A stretch of DNA of 36,840 bases from an uncultured Bacteroidota bacterium (GCA_903835005.1 CAILLK010000045.1:1-36840); one strand, 5' to 3'. Positions 9,301-17,564 are shown, counted from the first letter of the stretch. A program made the numbers and translations. The notes: generated by a model from the letters alone, not told the origin.

Positions 9301-11716
9301 GCAGCCCACTATTAAAACACTGCCAGCTATTAGTTCCCGGGTTCCATTGAAAAACCCCAACATCTGTACCCGCATATATTTCATCATTACTCCCCTTGCG
9401 GTATAATATTTTATTTACAGGGAGTGCAGAGAGTCCTGCAGACACATCAGTCCAAGAGGCACCAGAATTATTTGAGTATAAAACTCTTTTGGTCATGGTT
9501 GCTGGATCTGCACCTACCATATCAGTATTTACATTACCAAAGGCAACCCATATCCTATTACTATGCTGCGGGTCAACGCAAATACTATTAATTTGGTTAG
9601 TTAGGCATAGGGAAGGCGTAATATTTTGCCATGAAGGGGTGGGGTAATGAGCATTAGTTGAAAAATATAATCTACCAAAGGTATCATTTGTGGATAATGG
9701 AAGGCTTGATGCACCAAGAGCCGCTCCGCCATATGCTATATAAACATTATTGCTATCCTGCTCATTAATATCAAAGTCACATACATCTTTAGGTGTATGT
9801 GAATTCATATCTATAGGGTCGCCACCTAAAAAAGCCCGCTGCCAACTACCGCTACTATATGGCATTTCGTACATATGTGCATAACCAATATAGGCTTCAT
9901 TCTCCTGATTAAAAAAGAGCTTTCGGTTAATAGGCACTGAGATAGGCGCAGGATCAGCGATTTCATCATAACCACCAGAATAGTCTGTAGAACCGCTAAA
10001 ATAAAGCGCATATAATTCATTATAATTTGTTCTATCCCCTTCACCAAAAGAATTAGTAATACCATTCTTCATAAATTTAGCTTGGTATCCATCGCCATCC
10101 TCCTCCCAATTCCATGGATTTGTTCTTGATTTAATATATGAAAACCCTCCCACGTCTTGTGCTCCACCAGCCATTATATTTTCATCTGCCTCTGTATTTC
10201 CAAAACCGTAAAACTCAGTTACAGTTAAGCTGTCGCCAGTTATGCAATCAAAATTGTTGCTCGTAGGTTTTTTCTTTCTAATCCCGCCATCGGTTCCTAA
10301 AAACACCTCGTCATTTATCCCATTGGTTGTATTAGTGGTACTATAAACATATAAACATCTTCCATCCGCATGAGTATAACCAGTGCTATAAAAATTTTGT
10401 CCTCCATTCGTAGACATGTATATAGCATCACCGTCCCACCCATCATAATTTGCGGCATATACTATATTTGAATTGCTTGGAGATACAATGAATTTTGTTA
10501 CTCCAGTATTTGCTACTCCCGGAAAATTCATACTGATAGGAGTTGGTTCGAAAGATGTAATAGGGGTTTTGATTAGTAAAACTGCTGATGCGGAATCAAG
10601 TGTATCAGTGGCTAAAAATACAATAACAGCAGAATCAGTACCAGTCATTGAAAATTGCACTGCCCCATTATTGAAAGCTTTGTTGCCATGGTTTTCTTCC
10701 CAATCCCACAAGCCATAATTACAATATGGAGAAATAGTTGTGCCGGGAAGATTCATTACCATTTCAGTCCAGGTGCCACTATTCCATTTAAATAAACTGG
10801 CGTAATGGTTAAAAGATTGGGTACTTATTATGGCTGTATTACTTACTAAGCTGAACTCTAAATCTTCTAACCATCTTCCATTCATGGTAGGAGCAGTTAT
10901 ATTGTGCCATGTATCAGCAGGACTTGCTTTATAAAGTGCCTTTGTGGCGCTTATCGCAAAGAGCTGTTCAGTTCCCGGCATATATGCTATTTTTTGCACT
11001 TCAGGAGAGTGCCCCCAGCCAGCAGTATCGGTAAAGGCAGTATCGGTGTACCAATGTGAACCTCCATCTGTTGTATAAACAAGTCCCAGACTATATCCTC
11101 CTTTAGTATCCTGACCACTAGTGCCAACAACCATATATATTGTATTTGTATCCAGCGGGTCAACAGCAAGACAAGTTATGCCAGGCATTGCCAGCGTACC
11201 TCCAGCACTAAAATCAGTTATGCAATGCCAACTCCATCCATCGTTTACACTTTTCCATAATCCGCCGCCATCAGCCGCCGCAAGTATTGAGGAATCTCTC
11301 GTTGGGTTAGCCCATATTGCATTGATTCTTCCCTGATGCTCAACATCACCGTATGGCGTTCCATAATAACTTGTAAACGGCCCTACCGGCTGCCAATTGC
11401 CCGCTGCCGGGCAAGAACCTACATAGTAACTATAGGCACTCAGGGCTGAACTCATGGGCGCATACATGTCTGAACCCAAAGGCACATCAAGACTAATACG
11501 GTTTCTCATAAAAGTTGTAAACTTTGCAAGTGAATTCACTTTGCTTGCTTCGCTGGTATCTGTTGGACTTGCTGCCGCTGCCCTTGCTATAAGGGTATCT
11601 GCAGCCACAGAAAATGATGGGGCTAACATTCTATAGCGTAAAGCAGAATCAAAACTTTGTGCAGATGCAATGTTGAATGCAGCCAATAAAAGGCATAATA
11701 CTATCCTGTTTTTCAT
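6392..11716 (-). CDS. Giant T9SS-exported protein with beta-propeller and beta-helix regions
   Basis: A 1774-aa secreted protein. Signal peptide residues 1-19 (MKNRIVLCLLLAAFNIASA). Residues about 110-830 carry VPS10/sortilin or BNR-type propeller repeats (AADGGGLWKSVNDGWSWHCI, YTTDGGSHWY, LYSNNSGASWTDV, YAGTDVGVFQW). From about 850 to 1350 there is a right-handed parallel beta-helix-like region (GGTLIITNDTIHM, GGHLIVNHAEITNSC, short Asn-rich turns). A helical segment follows at about 1430-1600. The last ~80 residues are a type A T9SS sorting domain (YPNPTSGVVTFSYNV, LAAGVYLYQ, GKLVVIK). The protein should reach the outer surface, probably as an adhesin or glycan-interacting protein; no catalytic residues are evident. 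It lies 52 bp downstream of the 514-aa gene, suggesting co-transcription. Confidence 0.93.
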   Translation of the reverse strand: MKNRIVLCLLLAAFNIASAQSFDSALRYRMLAPSFSVAADTLIARAAAASPTDTSEASKVNSLAKFTTFMRNRISLDVPLGSDMYAPMSSALSAYSYYVGSCPAAGNWQPVGPFTSYYGTPYGDVEHQGRINAIWANPTRDSSILAAADGGGLWKSVNDGWSWHCITDFSAGGTLAMPGITCLAVDPLDTNTIYMVVGTSGQDTKGGYSLGLVYTTDGGSHWYTDTAFTDTAGWGHSPEVQKIAYMPGTEQLFAISATKALYKASPADTWHNITAPTMNGRWLEDLEFSLVSNTAIISTQSFNHYASLFKWNSGTWTEMVMNLPGTTISPYCNYGLWDWEENHGNKAFNNGAVQFSMTGTDSAVIVFLATDTLDSASAVLLIKTPITSFEPTPISMNFPGVANTGVTKFIVSPSNSNIVYAANYDGWDGDAIYMSTNGGQNFYSTGYTHADGRCLYVYSTTNTTNGINDEVFLGTDGGIRKKKPTSNNFDCITGDSLTVTEFYGFGNTEADENIMAGGAQDVGGFSYIKSRTNPWNWEEDGDGYQAKFMKNGITNSFGEGDRTNYNELYALYFSGSTDYSGGYDEIADPAPISVPINRKLFFNQENEAYIGYAHMYEMPYSSGSWQRAFLGGDPIDMNSHTPKDVCDFDINEQDSNNVYIAYGGAALGASSLPLSTNDTFGRLYFSTNAHYPTPSWQNITPSLCLTNQINSICVDPQHSNRIWVAFGNVNTDMVGADPATMTKRVLYSNNSGASWTDVSAGLSALPVNKILYRKGSNDEIYAGTDVGVFQWNPGTNSWQCFNSGLPACIVMDMEMNYCAGKLRVATYGRGIWETPVGNITPLPDTATTVITDSTTWNQNMWLENSVTVMAGGTLIITNDTIHMPRMGVIAVEPGGHLIVNHAEITNSCNFCWWKGIEARGTCWLPQSAINQGWVTIEGGSTIQHAVTGVRNSDVDVVWSTDGGIIQANGSYFVDNVSDADFDAYDNWHGATLQHNLSTFVQCVFLQDNNYKGNTPGFTLENMVNLHSVEGVTFSGCQFLNRDTFAISRLIGEAIDAVNSDFYVSAACPSSSPLYLCLTPSIRSRFCGFTNAIMIHGLFQPGLAPNIDNADFDSVSVGVNVATFSDVTTTRCNFAVGHGLSVGDVSSPAFTGCYQNIGILLQACPQFKMEGNNFIGKPNLSLSDWYNFGTVVSNTGGFTNTVYRNSFDTLTYGVYTTGINNDYGMPHQAGKGLKIFCNNFLDNSCDIYVNSSGLPLASYGGISVTQGTPIPGSTTFTSAANTFSTLSTENICNYGANIDYYYNSGVTAEYPFHTCAPITPPLSGNIYLHATDSSNSCPSSFSMFPAPYWGGVTIEPLGLTGHKQNFYNNRTAYQDSIAVYNSLIDFGNTDSMINVINGSRDTSTLYSTLSNGSPYISVAALESVGSLSKLPYYSMLQLLKQNPDDLRKGYFLPIMQAEYNFSTADFDTLIAASTNTTRRTNLEVAMNGTIASMANEATTILLALKTPIDTNLTITADSTWSGICTDSTSVYYLLDSNTIYLGLDSIDTWLQNTGELWASYDRVGYHNFRNGPDDANNIFNNIGNSLPAGSSPDTAAYITYGKVWNAIYDAESAGGNLYSLNSSEIASLDTSSTPAFTYNSGLVMINGITALVNPTNTNYTFYPCVSVSLSGGKHGVSGTNTPPPITNIGSGNNQFSAYPNPTSGVVTFSYNVPDAGGNMKIVISNIMGEAITQIEMVGKSGNVYWDSRNLAAGVYLYQASSDKGIISKGKLVVIK

Positions 11717-11768
11717 TTTATTTGTTTTGTTTGATTAATATTTTTGACTTGCCAATTTGCTCAATCAA

Positions 11769-13313
11769 TTATTGAACAATCAGTTTTTGAATTTCTTGAT
11801 AACCACTTTCACTAATCACCTGTACAAAATATATTCCTGCCTGCCAGCCTTTTACCTGTATTTGTAGCTCATCATGAAAATTTGATTTAAACATATTCAT
11901 TCCAAGCAAATCAGTAATGACAACTTCATAATTTCCTTTTTGCCCGCTTTCAATTGTTACTTGCTCATTTGTCGGGTTAGGATAAAATTTTATAGAGTTA
12001 TTTAACATTGAAATAGTTGTAACTTTCGTAGAATGTGGTTCAAAAATTGTAAGAAAAGAATTCATATAGCCATTCCACGGTATATAAGAGAAAGAACCAT
12101 CATTTGCGCCTGAAAATCCGCCTGCAATTACATTGCTATTAGATAAAGGATACACCATCATTCCAGCATCGTCTGAGCTACTTCCAAGTACTTTGGTATT
12201 TAATAAATTACCTGTATCATCAGTATGCACAAACCAGGCATCATCTAAGCCATAGTTGGTATCCACTTCAGCCCCTTGTGTAGAAGATACTCCGGCTATC
12301 CATATACTTCCGTCAGTTGCTTTGCATATTGCATTAGGCCAGCAATCATTACCCCCACCCCCATAGCAGTTGTCCCATAAAATATGCTCATTGCTATCAA
12401 CTTCTAATGCCCAGATCGGACAACCAAAACTTGGAAAAACAGTTCTGTCGCCATTCAGCGAATTACTTGCTCCGGCTATTATTACCCCTCCTTTTCCATC
12501 AGCGACAGCGCAATTTCCCTGATCGCCACCTGAGCCGCCAATATCATCATGCCATAGAATATTTCCATTTCCATCCAGTCTTACCAAATAAACATCATCC
12601 CCACCATGATTGCCGATACAGTCATAATCATCTGAAAAAGTTGTTCCTACAATATAACAGCCATTTTCAGGCCCAGCTACCAGAGAAGAAAAGTTGATTC
12701 CCAAAGTACCCCCGATTACCTCGCTCCATACCTTATTGCCGTTACTATCTACTTTTATTACAGCTATATCTTCATCCATCCAGCTACCATAATGTACGGG
12801 AAAATCACTATTGGTATACGAAGTTTGTCCGCACATTATATACCCTCCATCATTAGTAGCGATCATACTTTTAAGAATGGCAGATGCACTGTCTCCATAT
12901 GTTTTACTCCAGAGCACAATACCTGTAGCAGTTTCTTTATGTATAAGAAATTCATAAGTTGTGCCATTACTTAATCCACCTAAAACATAGTCACCATCAA
13001 TTGTGGAGAACATACAACTAAAAGAACTATCATTTTGTTCATAACATTTAGTCCAGTCAAGGATTGAAGCATCTGAATTAAATTCTAAAAATATTGACCT
13101 TATGCCAGTCAATGAACAGAATGAATCAATATTGCCACTACTTGTACCAGCACCTAAACATATTATAAAACCACCGTCCAATTGAGGTGTAACAAGGGAA
13201 GCGATATTACTATTACCTCCATAGCTCTTTAGCCAAAGCATGGCAGGCTCAGGTATCTGTGCATAAGCAGAAGAGGAAAGAATAAGAACGAAAAAGACAA
13301 ATAGCTTTTTCAT
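11769..13313 (-). CDS. T9SS-exported beta-propeller-type repeat protein
   Basis: A 514-aa protein with signal peptide (LFVFFVLILSSSAYA). Residues about 25-420 contain repeats of the form xVKxDSNGNKxW followed by xxGGxxGD and DGGYIxxGxTxSxD, a propeller-like repeat frequent in Bacteroidota T9SS cargo. Examples are DGGFIICLGAGTSS, NDGGYIMCGQTSYTNSD and RLDGNGNILWHDDIGGSGGD. The C-terminal ~70 residues are a sorting domain (FYPNPTNEQVTIESG, WQAGIYFVQV, QKLIVQ). It probably ends on or outside the outer membrane. It is the first gene of a likely two-gene unit with the 1774-aa protein; both cargos may work together at the surface. The specific role is unknown. Confidence 0.92.
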   Translation of the reverse strand: MKKLFVFFVLILSSSAYAQIPEPAMLWLKSYGGNSNIASLVTPQLDGGFIICLGAGTSSGNIDSFCSLTGIRSIFLEFNSDASILDWTKCYEQNDSSFSCMFSTIDGDYVLGGLSNGTTYEFLIHKETATGIVLWSKTYGDSASAILKSMIATNDGGYIMCGQTSYTNSDFPVHYGSWMDEDIAVIKVDSNGNKVWSEVIGGTLGINFSSLVAGPENGCYIVGTTFSDDYDCIGNHGGDDVYLVRLDGNGNILWHDDIGGSGGDQGNCAVADGKGGVIIAGASNSLNGDRTVFPSFGCPIWALEVDSNEHILWDNCYGGGGNDCWPNAICKATDGSIWIAGVSSTQGAEVDTNYGLDDAWFVHTDDTGNLLNTKVLGSSSDDAGMMVYPLSNSNVIAGGFSGANDGSFSYIPWNGYMNSFLTIFEPHSTKVTTISMLNNSIKFYPNPTNEQVTIESGQKGNYEVVITDLLGMNMFKSNFHDELQIQVKGWQAGIYFVQVISESGYQEIQKLIVQ

Positions 13314-13414
13314 GTAAGGGAAATTGTTTTATAAAGTTACTGTTAAATTATTTAACAAAGCGCGGATAATTAAATTTTCTATTTTAAATGTAATTTTTTC
13401 TTACTCAACTTGCC

Positions 13415-13693
13415 TTACACTTGCTGCAGCATCATAAATTTATTGGCAATATTTGCAGTCAGAACAGGGCAAATTATACAAGCGATCCATACTAAAATTA
13501 ATCCATAGCTTGATGTTAAACAACCTATGATAATCCCTATAATGATAAAAATAATTGCACCAGGCACAGATGAATAAAACAGTCCAAACGGGCCAAATAA
13601 CTAGACAAGTAAAACAGCTAATGGTATACTTTTCATCTTACATACCTTATCTGAATGTAACGGATAAGATGTTTTTTGATTTTCATTTTTCAT
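13415..13693 (-). pseudogene. Small two-helix membrane protein gene with an in-frame stop
   Basis: Reading from an ATG at 13693 gives a 92-codon frame that is intact except for one TAG at 13601-13603 (codon 31). The flanking translation is coherent: KSIPLAVLLV before the stop and LFGPFGLFYSSVPGAI after it, followed by a hydrophobic IIFIIIGIIIGCL and a second helix (LILVWIACIICPVL). This resembles small Bacteroidota inner-membrane proteins with an LFGPxGLFY motif. A single point mutation (for example from a Trp, Gln or Leu codon) would explain it. Restarting translation downstream is not obvious because no ATG lies near the break. Confidence 0.65.
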
Positions 13694-13726
13694 GATGTTT
13701 GAATTCTGTTTAGCAAAATAAACTTA

Positions 13727-13734
13727 TACTTTTG
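13727..13734 (+). promoter_or_regulatory. -7 element for the XRE regulator gene
   Basis: TACTTTTG matches the Bacteroidota -7 consensus TAnnTTTG. The -33 element is poor. Transcription would start about 70 bp upstream of the ATG at 13810, leaving room for autoregulation. Confidence 0.45.
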
Positions 13735-13809
13735 TTCCAGAGAAATATTTTAGGTGAAAAATCTTTTTGATTTTCCGATAAATCTTTTTTATTAAAAAAA
13801 CTTAAAACT

Positions 13810-14241
13810 ATGCCACCAAAAACAGCAACAAATTCACAGCCTCATATAGGTAGAAAAATACAGCGCATACGCACCATTAAAGGTATTCAGCAAAAAAACT
13901 TTGCTAAACTTCTCGGCATACACTCTAGTACATTGTCTAATATTGAGAATAGCGAAAATGTTGATGAACAGAGGTTACAGCAAATTGCAGATGCTCTTGA
14001 AATGAGTGTGGAGACGATCAAAAACTTCAATGAAGAAGCCGTGATTAATTACATTCAGCACATTAATGAAGGTGCAGTTGGGAATCAGGGTAATGACATG
14101 ACAAATCACTTTAACCCTGTAGAAAAATTAGTTGAAGTTTTTGAAGACAATAAAAAACTTTATGAACGCCTTCTGGACAGTGAACACAAAAGAAATGAAC
14201 AGTTGGAATCGCAATTAATGAAAACAGTTGCTACAAAGTAA
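13810..14241 (+). CDS. XRE-family transcriptional regulator
   Basis: A 143-aa protein. Residues about 13-68 form a lambda-repressor-like HTH (GRKIQRIRTIKGIQQKNFAK, then LLGIHSSTLSNIENSE and LQQIADALEMSVETIKNF). The remainder is a linker and a C-terminal coiled coil of about 35 residues (VEKLVEVFEDNKKLYERLLD and onward), which probably drives oligomerisation. This architecture is common in Bacteroidota plasmids and ICEs. It may repress its own gene and neighbours; the 13-bp direct repeats at 14312-14341 are a possible target. An A-rich leader precedes the ATG and no Shine-Dalgarno site is seen. Confidence 0.88.
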   Translation: MPPKTATNSQPHIGRKIQRIRTIKGIQQKNFAKLLGIHSSTLSNIENSENVDEQRLQQIADALEMSVETIKNFNEEAVINYIQHINEGAVGNQGNDMTNHFNPVEKLVEVFEDNKKLYERLLDSEHKRNEQLESQLMKTVATK

Positions 14242-14311
14242 GGATTAACTTTTTGGTAGTGTTAACTTCTAATTTTGGCAGTCTCTAATTTATTCGTATG
14301 TTTTCCTGTCT

Positions 14312-14341
14312 CACCTATAAGGCTGTCCCACCTATAAGGCT
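14312..14341 (+). repeat. Tandem 13-bp direct repeat, candidate operator
   Basis: CACCTATAAGGCT occurs at 14312-14324 and again at 14329-14341, a 17-bp period. The pair sits between the XRE gene and the 139-aa gene, about 70 bp upstream of the latter's ATG. It could be a regulator binding site or part of an iteron series. Confidence 0.55.
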
Positions 14342-14410
14342 TGATTTTTATTTTTTTATTGTTAGAATGCTGCAAGGTAATTTTATCATTTCAATTAATG
14401 GGGCTTTACT

Positions 14411-14830
14411 ATGACATCCTTAAAATACTTTGAAAGACCAGTTAATCGAATTGATTACATATTATCCGAGTTCAAAAATCTTTGGCGTTTTTATCCTGAG
14501 CATTCTTTATTGTTGCTTCTGATGGAAGTTACTATTTACGCTAATCATATTGATTCAGAACTTCCGGTAGTTTCCTTTTTGGATATTGAAGAAATTGAAT
14601 ACCCGGAAAATCATTTTTTATCCGTTACCCGTAACCTTTTAATGGGTTTTGAATTCCTTAAAGAAAAACTTAAAAATAAACCAGTGCCACTTAATAATAT
14701 TCCTGTTACTATACTTGACCAGGTTGGTGAGAGATGGCGTAAGTACCCACAAATGCGTTTAGGCCAGCTTATATCGGGCGAATATCTTGCGGCAAGAAGA
14801 GAACATGAAAATCAGGCTGCTTGTTTCTGA
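14411..14830 (+). CDS. Hypothetical protein with WxxYPxxRLGQLI motif
   Basis: A 139-aa soluble protein with no membrane segment. Near the C-terminus it has RWRKYPQMRLGQLISGEYLA, resembling the W-xx-P-x-xRLGQLI motif seen in many small phage and plasmid proteins. A related but weaker version, LWRFYPEHSLLLLLMEV, lies near residue 26, so the protein may contain two diverged copies of the same helical motif. The gene is preceded by tandem 13-bp repeats and followed by a hairpin-rich non-coding block. Function unknown; probably part of element maintenance. Confidence 0.65.
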   Translation: MTSLKYFERPVNRIDYILSEFKNLWRFYPEHSLLLLLMEVTIYANHIDSELPVVSFLDIEEIEYPENHFLSVTRNLLMGFEFLKEKLKNKPVPLNNIPVTILDQVGERWRKYPQMRLGQLISGEYLAARREHENQAACF

Positions 14831-14944
14831 TTTTATCCCTTTTGCAATTATTTCTAAGGTAATGTTTTTGTTACCGGCTTTCTTTCCCTGATTTGACACT
14901 GGTTGCGACGCTCCGTTCATCGTCCAGTTCCCTGATTGAGCAAC

Positions 14945-14974
14945 GCACAAGCAGTTTATTCAAACAGCTTGTGC
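14945..14974. other. Long imperfect palindrome (hairpin 1)
   Basis: GCACAAGC (14945-14952) pairs with GCTTGTGC (14967-14974), and an inner GTTT/AAAC stem follows across single A-A mismatches, with loop ATTC. It lies 10 bp before a second hairpin. Such paired stems are common in replication or transfer origins, but this is inference. Confidence 0.55.
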
Positions 14975-14983
14975 TCCGAGCGG

Positions 14984-15020
14984 TGAGAGAAGAAAGGCTG
15001 AAAAAGCCTTACCTCTCTCA
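14984..15020 (+). terminator. Hairpin 2, possible terminator
   Basis: TGAGAGA (14984-14990) pairs with TCTCTCA (15014-15020), and an inner AAGGCT/AGCCTT stem sits between them. TTCTTTTTAATT follows directly on the plus strand, so this may terminate the 139-aa gene's transcript. It may instead be part of a structured origin together with hairpin 1. Confidence 0.5.
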
Positions 15021-15060
15021 TTCTTTTTAATTGTCCCACCCAGCCCCGTGCAAGCGGAGA

Positions 15061-15310
15061 CTTCATTCATTTTCGCTGCATTCCGTTTCATTTCGAGGGC
15101 GTAAACCCACTCTCATTTCACCGCATTCCGCTTCATTCATTTCAGACCCCGCTTTGCACTCGCACGACAAGAGTGGCTCTCCCCCCTCATAGGCGCATAG
15201 CCAGCCCTTCATTCCATTCCACGGTCCACTGCGCTTGCCTTGCTCACTAAGCCGTTCACAGGCGCAGTGAGACTGTTTCATTTCATGCCAGTAATGCGCC
15301 CATTCAGTAC
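15061..15310 (-). repeat. GAATG / GAAATGAA-rich degenerate repeat block
   Basis: On the minus strand the pentamer GAATG occurs at least seven times and GAAATGA four times within about 250 bp. Two approximate repeats contain GCATTCCG followed by TTCATT (15078 and 15124 regions). The block is more GC-rich than its surroundings. A 94-codon minus-strand frame (15063-15347) covers it, but its composition is repeat-like and not protein-like. It may be an origin or partition-like region. Confidence 0.45.
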
Positions 15311-15347
15311 GTTCCCCACACTTGCCTTTTAGCCACCGCACACCCAC

Positions 15348-15706
15348 CCTTTAAAAATTAAAACCTATAAACCCTGGAACCTGAAAACTCTTTTCTTTTT
15401 TATAGGAACTCTTTCTGTTTGATTCATTAGTCTTTTGAGAAGCAAAGTTATTCCCGTTCAGGATCGCAGGAAAGGTCTGCACGGCCAGCCCACAAAGCCA
15501 GCCCTTCGTTTGCCACGGGTTTTGAAAAAACAATCTCCACACGCAACGCTTCTGTCCTCGTACCTCGGTGATCTATTGCGGTAGTATTCTTTTTCCAAAA
15601 ACCTTGCCTGCAATCCCTACCGTACAAACTGGTTGCTTATCAAAAGTCAATGAAAGGCTTTAGCCGAATTGGGTTTTAACAATTAGTAACTAAATAAATA
15701 CGATAT
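15348..15706. other. Intergenic stretch upstream of the 71-aa/ssb operon
   Basis: No gene is supported in this stretch. It contains the leader of the downstream plus-strand operon, but no consensus -33/-7 pair is obvious. Confidence 0.4.
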
Positions 15707-15922
15707 ATGGCTACCAACATTAAAAGATTATCCCGCCTGATGAAAATTTCATGGGATATACAACGCAGCAAGAACAAGACACGCTCAAAGGCTTTACAGG
15801 CAGCATGGGCGATTTTTAGCAATGAGGATATAACGGTTTACTACCTCGTTACCAAGCTGAACCACCACAGGCCGGTAAAGGAAAAGGCAATTAACCAAAT
15901 GGCATTATTCAACAATCAGTAA
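15707..15922 (+). CDS. Small basic plasmid-type protein
   Basis: A 71-aa, lysine- and arginine-rich protein (MATNIKRLSRLMKISWDIQR, then SKNKTRSKALQAAWAIFSNE). It contains a helix followed by ITVYYLVTKLNHHRPV. Short proteins of this type precede ssb genes on Bacteroidota conjugative elements. The gene lies 28 bp upstream of ssb and is presumably in the same operon. The basic N-terminal half suggests DNA binding, but no defined fold is recognised. Confidence 0.7.
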   Translation: MATNIKRLSRLMKISWDIQRSKNKTRSKALQAAWAIFSNEDITVYYLVTKLNHHRPVKEKAINQMALFNNQ

Positions 15923-15950
15923 CCAATTTTAAACGATAAAAAATACAGTT

Positions 15951-16355
15951 ATGGAATTCTCAGGAAGATTAACAGCAGATGCCAGTATTTACAGGCTTAC
16001 AGACGGCAGAGAGGTAACAAATTTTACCCTTGCCATGAATGACCGCTACACCACAAAAGCGGGTGAAAGGAAGGAGGTTAAAACCTTCATTAAATGTGCT
16101 TATTGGGTATCTCCGAAAATTGCGGATTACCTGAAAAAGGGCATCATTATTACCGTTTACGGGCGTATCGGTTTAGATGTTTACAACAACACCGCAGGAG
16201 AGGCGAAAGGCTCATTAACCTGCCATGTAAACGATATAAAGCTATTAACGGCAGCAGCCAAAATACAGCCAAACGCAGCCCCGGCAACAACCGCCAGCAC
16301 CAGCACAGGGAACAACACCCCCACCCCCGAAACAAAAGACGATTTACCATTCTAA
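15951..16355 (+). CDS. ssb: Single-stranded DNA-binding protein
   Basis: A 134-aa SSB. The OB-fold covers residues about 1-105: FSGRLTADASI, TNFTLAMNDRYTTKAGE, FIKCAYWV and YLKKGIIITVYGRIGLDVY. A Thr/Ala/Asn-rich disordered linker follows, then the conserved acidic tip DDLPF that recruits partner proteins. It binds ssDNA, here probably during transfer or replication of the element, and fits the relaxase and helicase further along. The first 95 residues read as a divergent plasmid-type SSB rather than the chromosomal copy. It is in an operon with the upstream 71-aa gene and perhaps the DUF932 gene (64 bp downstream). Confidence 0.93.
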   Translation: MEFSGRLTADASIYRLTDGREVTNFTLAMNDRYTTKAGERKEVKTFIKCAYWVSPKIADYLKKGIIITVYGRIGLDVYNNTAGEAKGSLTCHVNDIKLLTAAAKIQPNAAPATTASTSTGNNTPTPETKDDLPF

Positions 16356-16419
16356 ACAATAAGAATTTCTAAACAAAACGCAGTAACCCGGCTGCAAACA
16401 AAAACAGGGTTTTTATTTT

Positions 16420-17457
16420 ATGGCACATAATATCTATTACAACGAGCAGACGAAAAAACACAGTTTTTTCAGCACACAGGAAAAGGCGTGGCACAACTTA
16501 GGGCAGATTGTGCAGGACTACCCAACCAGCGCCGAAGCGTTAAAATTTGCGGGGCTGGATTATGAAGTCTCAAAGGCTCCCAACATTCACCGCCTGCTGG
16601 ATGGAAAAGAAGTAGTTTCTAAATCTTCCTTTTTTACTTTCCGCAAGGATAACGGCGCAATCCTGGGCGACAAGTTAGGCGCAGATTACCAGATAGTACA
16701 AAATACCGATGCCTTTAATTTCTTTGATGAAATAGTAGGCGGTGACGGCATTATGTATGAAACCGCCGGGGCAATTGGGAAAAACGGGGAGCGTATTTTT
16801 ATAACCGCAAAATTGCCGGATTATATCAAAGTTGGCAGTAATGATCTGATTGAAAAATATCTTTTCCTTACTACTTCTCATGATGGCTCCGACAGTATAA
16901 CCGCAGCCTTTACCCCGATCCGTATAGTTTGCAATAATACACTCAATGCAGCCCTCCAGAATTGCAGCAACTCTATTAAAATCCGGCATACGCAAAACGC
17001 ACAGGACAGGCTTAAACAGGCTCATAGGGTTATGGGAATTTCAAACAAGTTAAGCGCAGAAATTGAGCAGATTTTTAACCACTGGTCAAAGGTTCGCATA
17101 ACAGACGAGGAAGTTAAAAAACTGGTGCAAATTGCGATGGCTCCCAATAAAGAAACTTTAACCAACCTGCAGAAAGGTTTACAGGATGAGCTTTCCACCT
17201 GCTTTTTAAACCAGTGTGAAAATGTTTATGAATATGCTTTCAGCAGCCCGACACAGCAGGAGGCAACAACAAAGGGCACTTTGTTTGGAGCCTATAACGC
17301 CGTAACTGGTTATTTTCAAAACGTGAGGAACTACAAAGATGATGAGGCAAAGTTTAAATCTATCATGGGAGGCACCGCCCAGATCAAAGCCCAGAAAGCT
17401 TTTGACCTTTGCACCAGTTTTTCAGTAGAAGGCGCAGAAGCTTTAAATCTTAACTAA
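16420..17457 (+). CDS. DUF932 / phage-plasmid-like protein
   Basis: A 345-aa DUF932 (TIGR03299-type) protein. Hallmarks are AWHNLGQIVQDYPTSAEALK near the N-terminus, DGKEVVSKSSFFTFRKDNGA, LGADYQIVQN and FTPIRIVCNNTLNAAL. Family members are widespread on plasmids, ICEs and phages and often sit beside ssb, as here; their biochemical role is unknown. Length agrees with the family. It probably ends the plus-strand ssb operon, with a long perfect inverted repeat downstream. Confidence 0.9.
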   Translation: MAHNIYYNEQTKKHSFFSTQEKAWHNLGQIVQDYPTSAEALKFAGLDYEVSKAPNIHRLLDGKEVVSKSSFFTFRKDNGAILGDKLGADYQIVQNTDAFNFFDEIVGGDGIMYETAGAIGKNGERIFITAKLPDYIKVGSNDLIEKYLFLTTSHDGSDSITAAFTPIRIVCNNTLNAALQNCSNSIKIRHTQNAQDRLKQAHRVMGISNKLSAEIEQIFNHWSKVRITDEEVKKLVQIAMAPNKETLTNLQKGLQDELSTCFLNQCENVYEYAFSSPTQQEATTKGTLFGAYNAVTGYFQNVRNYKDDEAKFKSIMGGTAQIKAQKAFDLCTSFSVEGAEALNLN

Positions 17458-17521
17458 CCAGAGCGCAAGCCCTAAACGTAAGCAGCAGAACATATTAGTT
17501 TTGCTGTTATGCGTTTGCCCG

Positions 17522-17564
17522 TGCTACTTTTTTCTTTGCTTAGGCAGCAAAGAAAAAAGTAGCA
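17522..17564. terminator. Perfect 18-bp inverted repeat, terminator-like
   Basis: The arms are TGCTACTTTTTTCTTTGC (17522-17539) and its exact complement at 17547-17564, with a 7-base loop. The T-rich/A-rich stem fits a bidirectional terminator. It lies between the DUF932 gene and the 3' end of the large NTPase gene, at the edge of the AT-rich cargo block. Confidence 0.75.

Noticed and set aside
15063..15347. 94-codon minus-strand frame
   Set aside because: It coincides with the GAATG-rich repeats, and its Glu/Cys/Asn-Glu repetition is explained by the DNA repeats.
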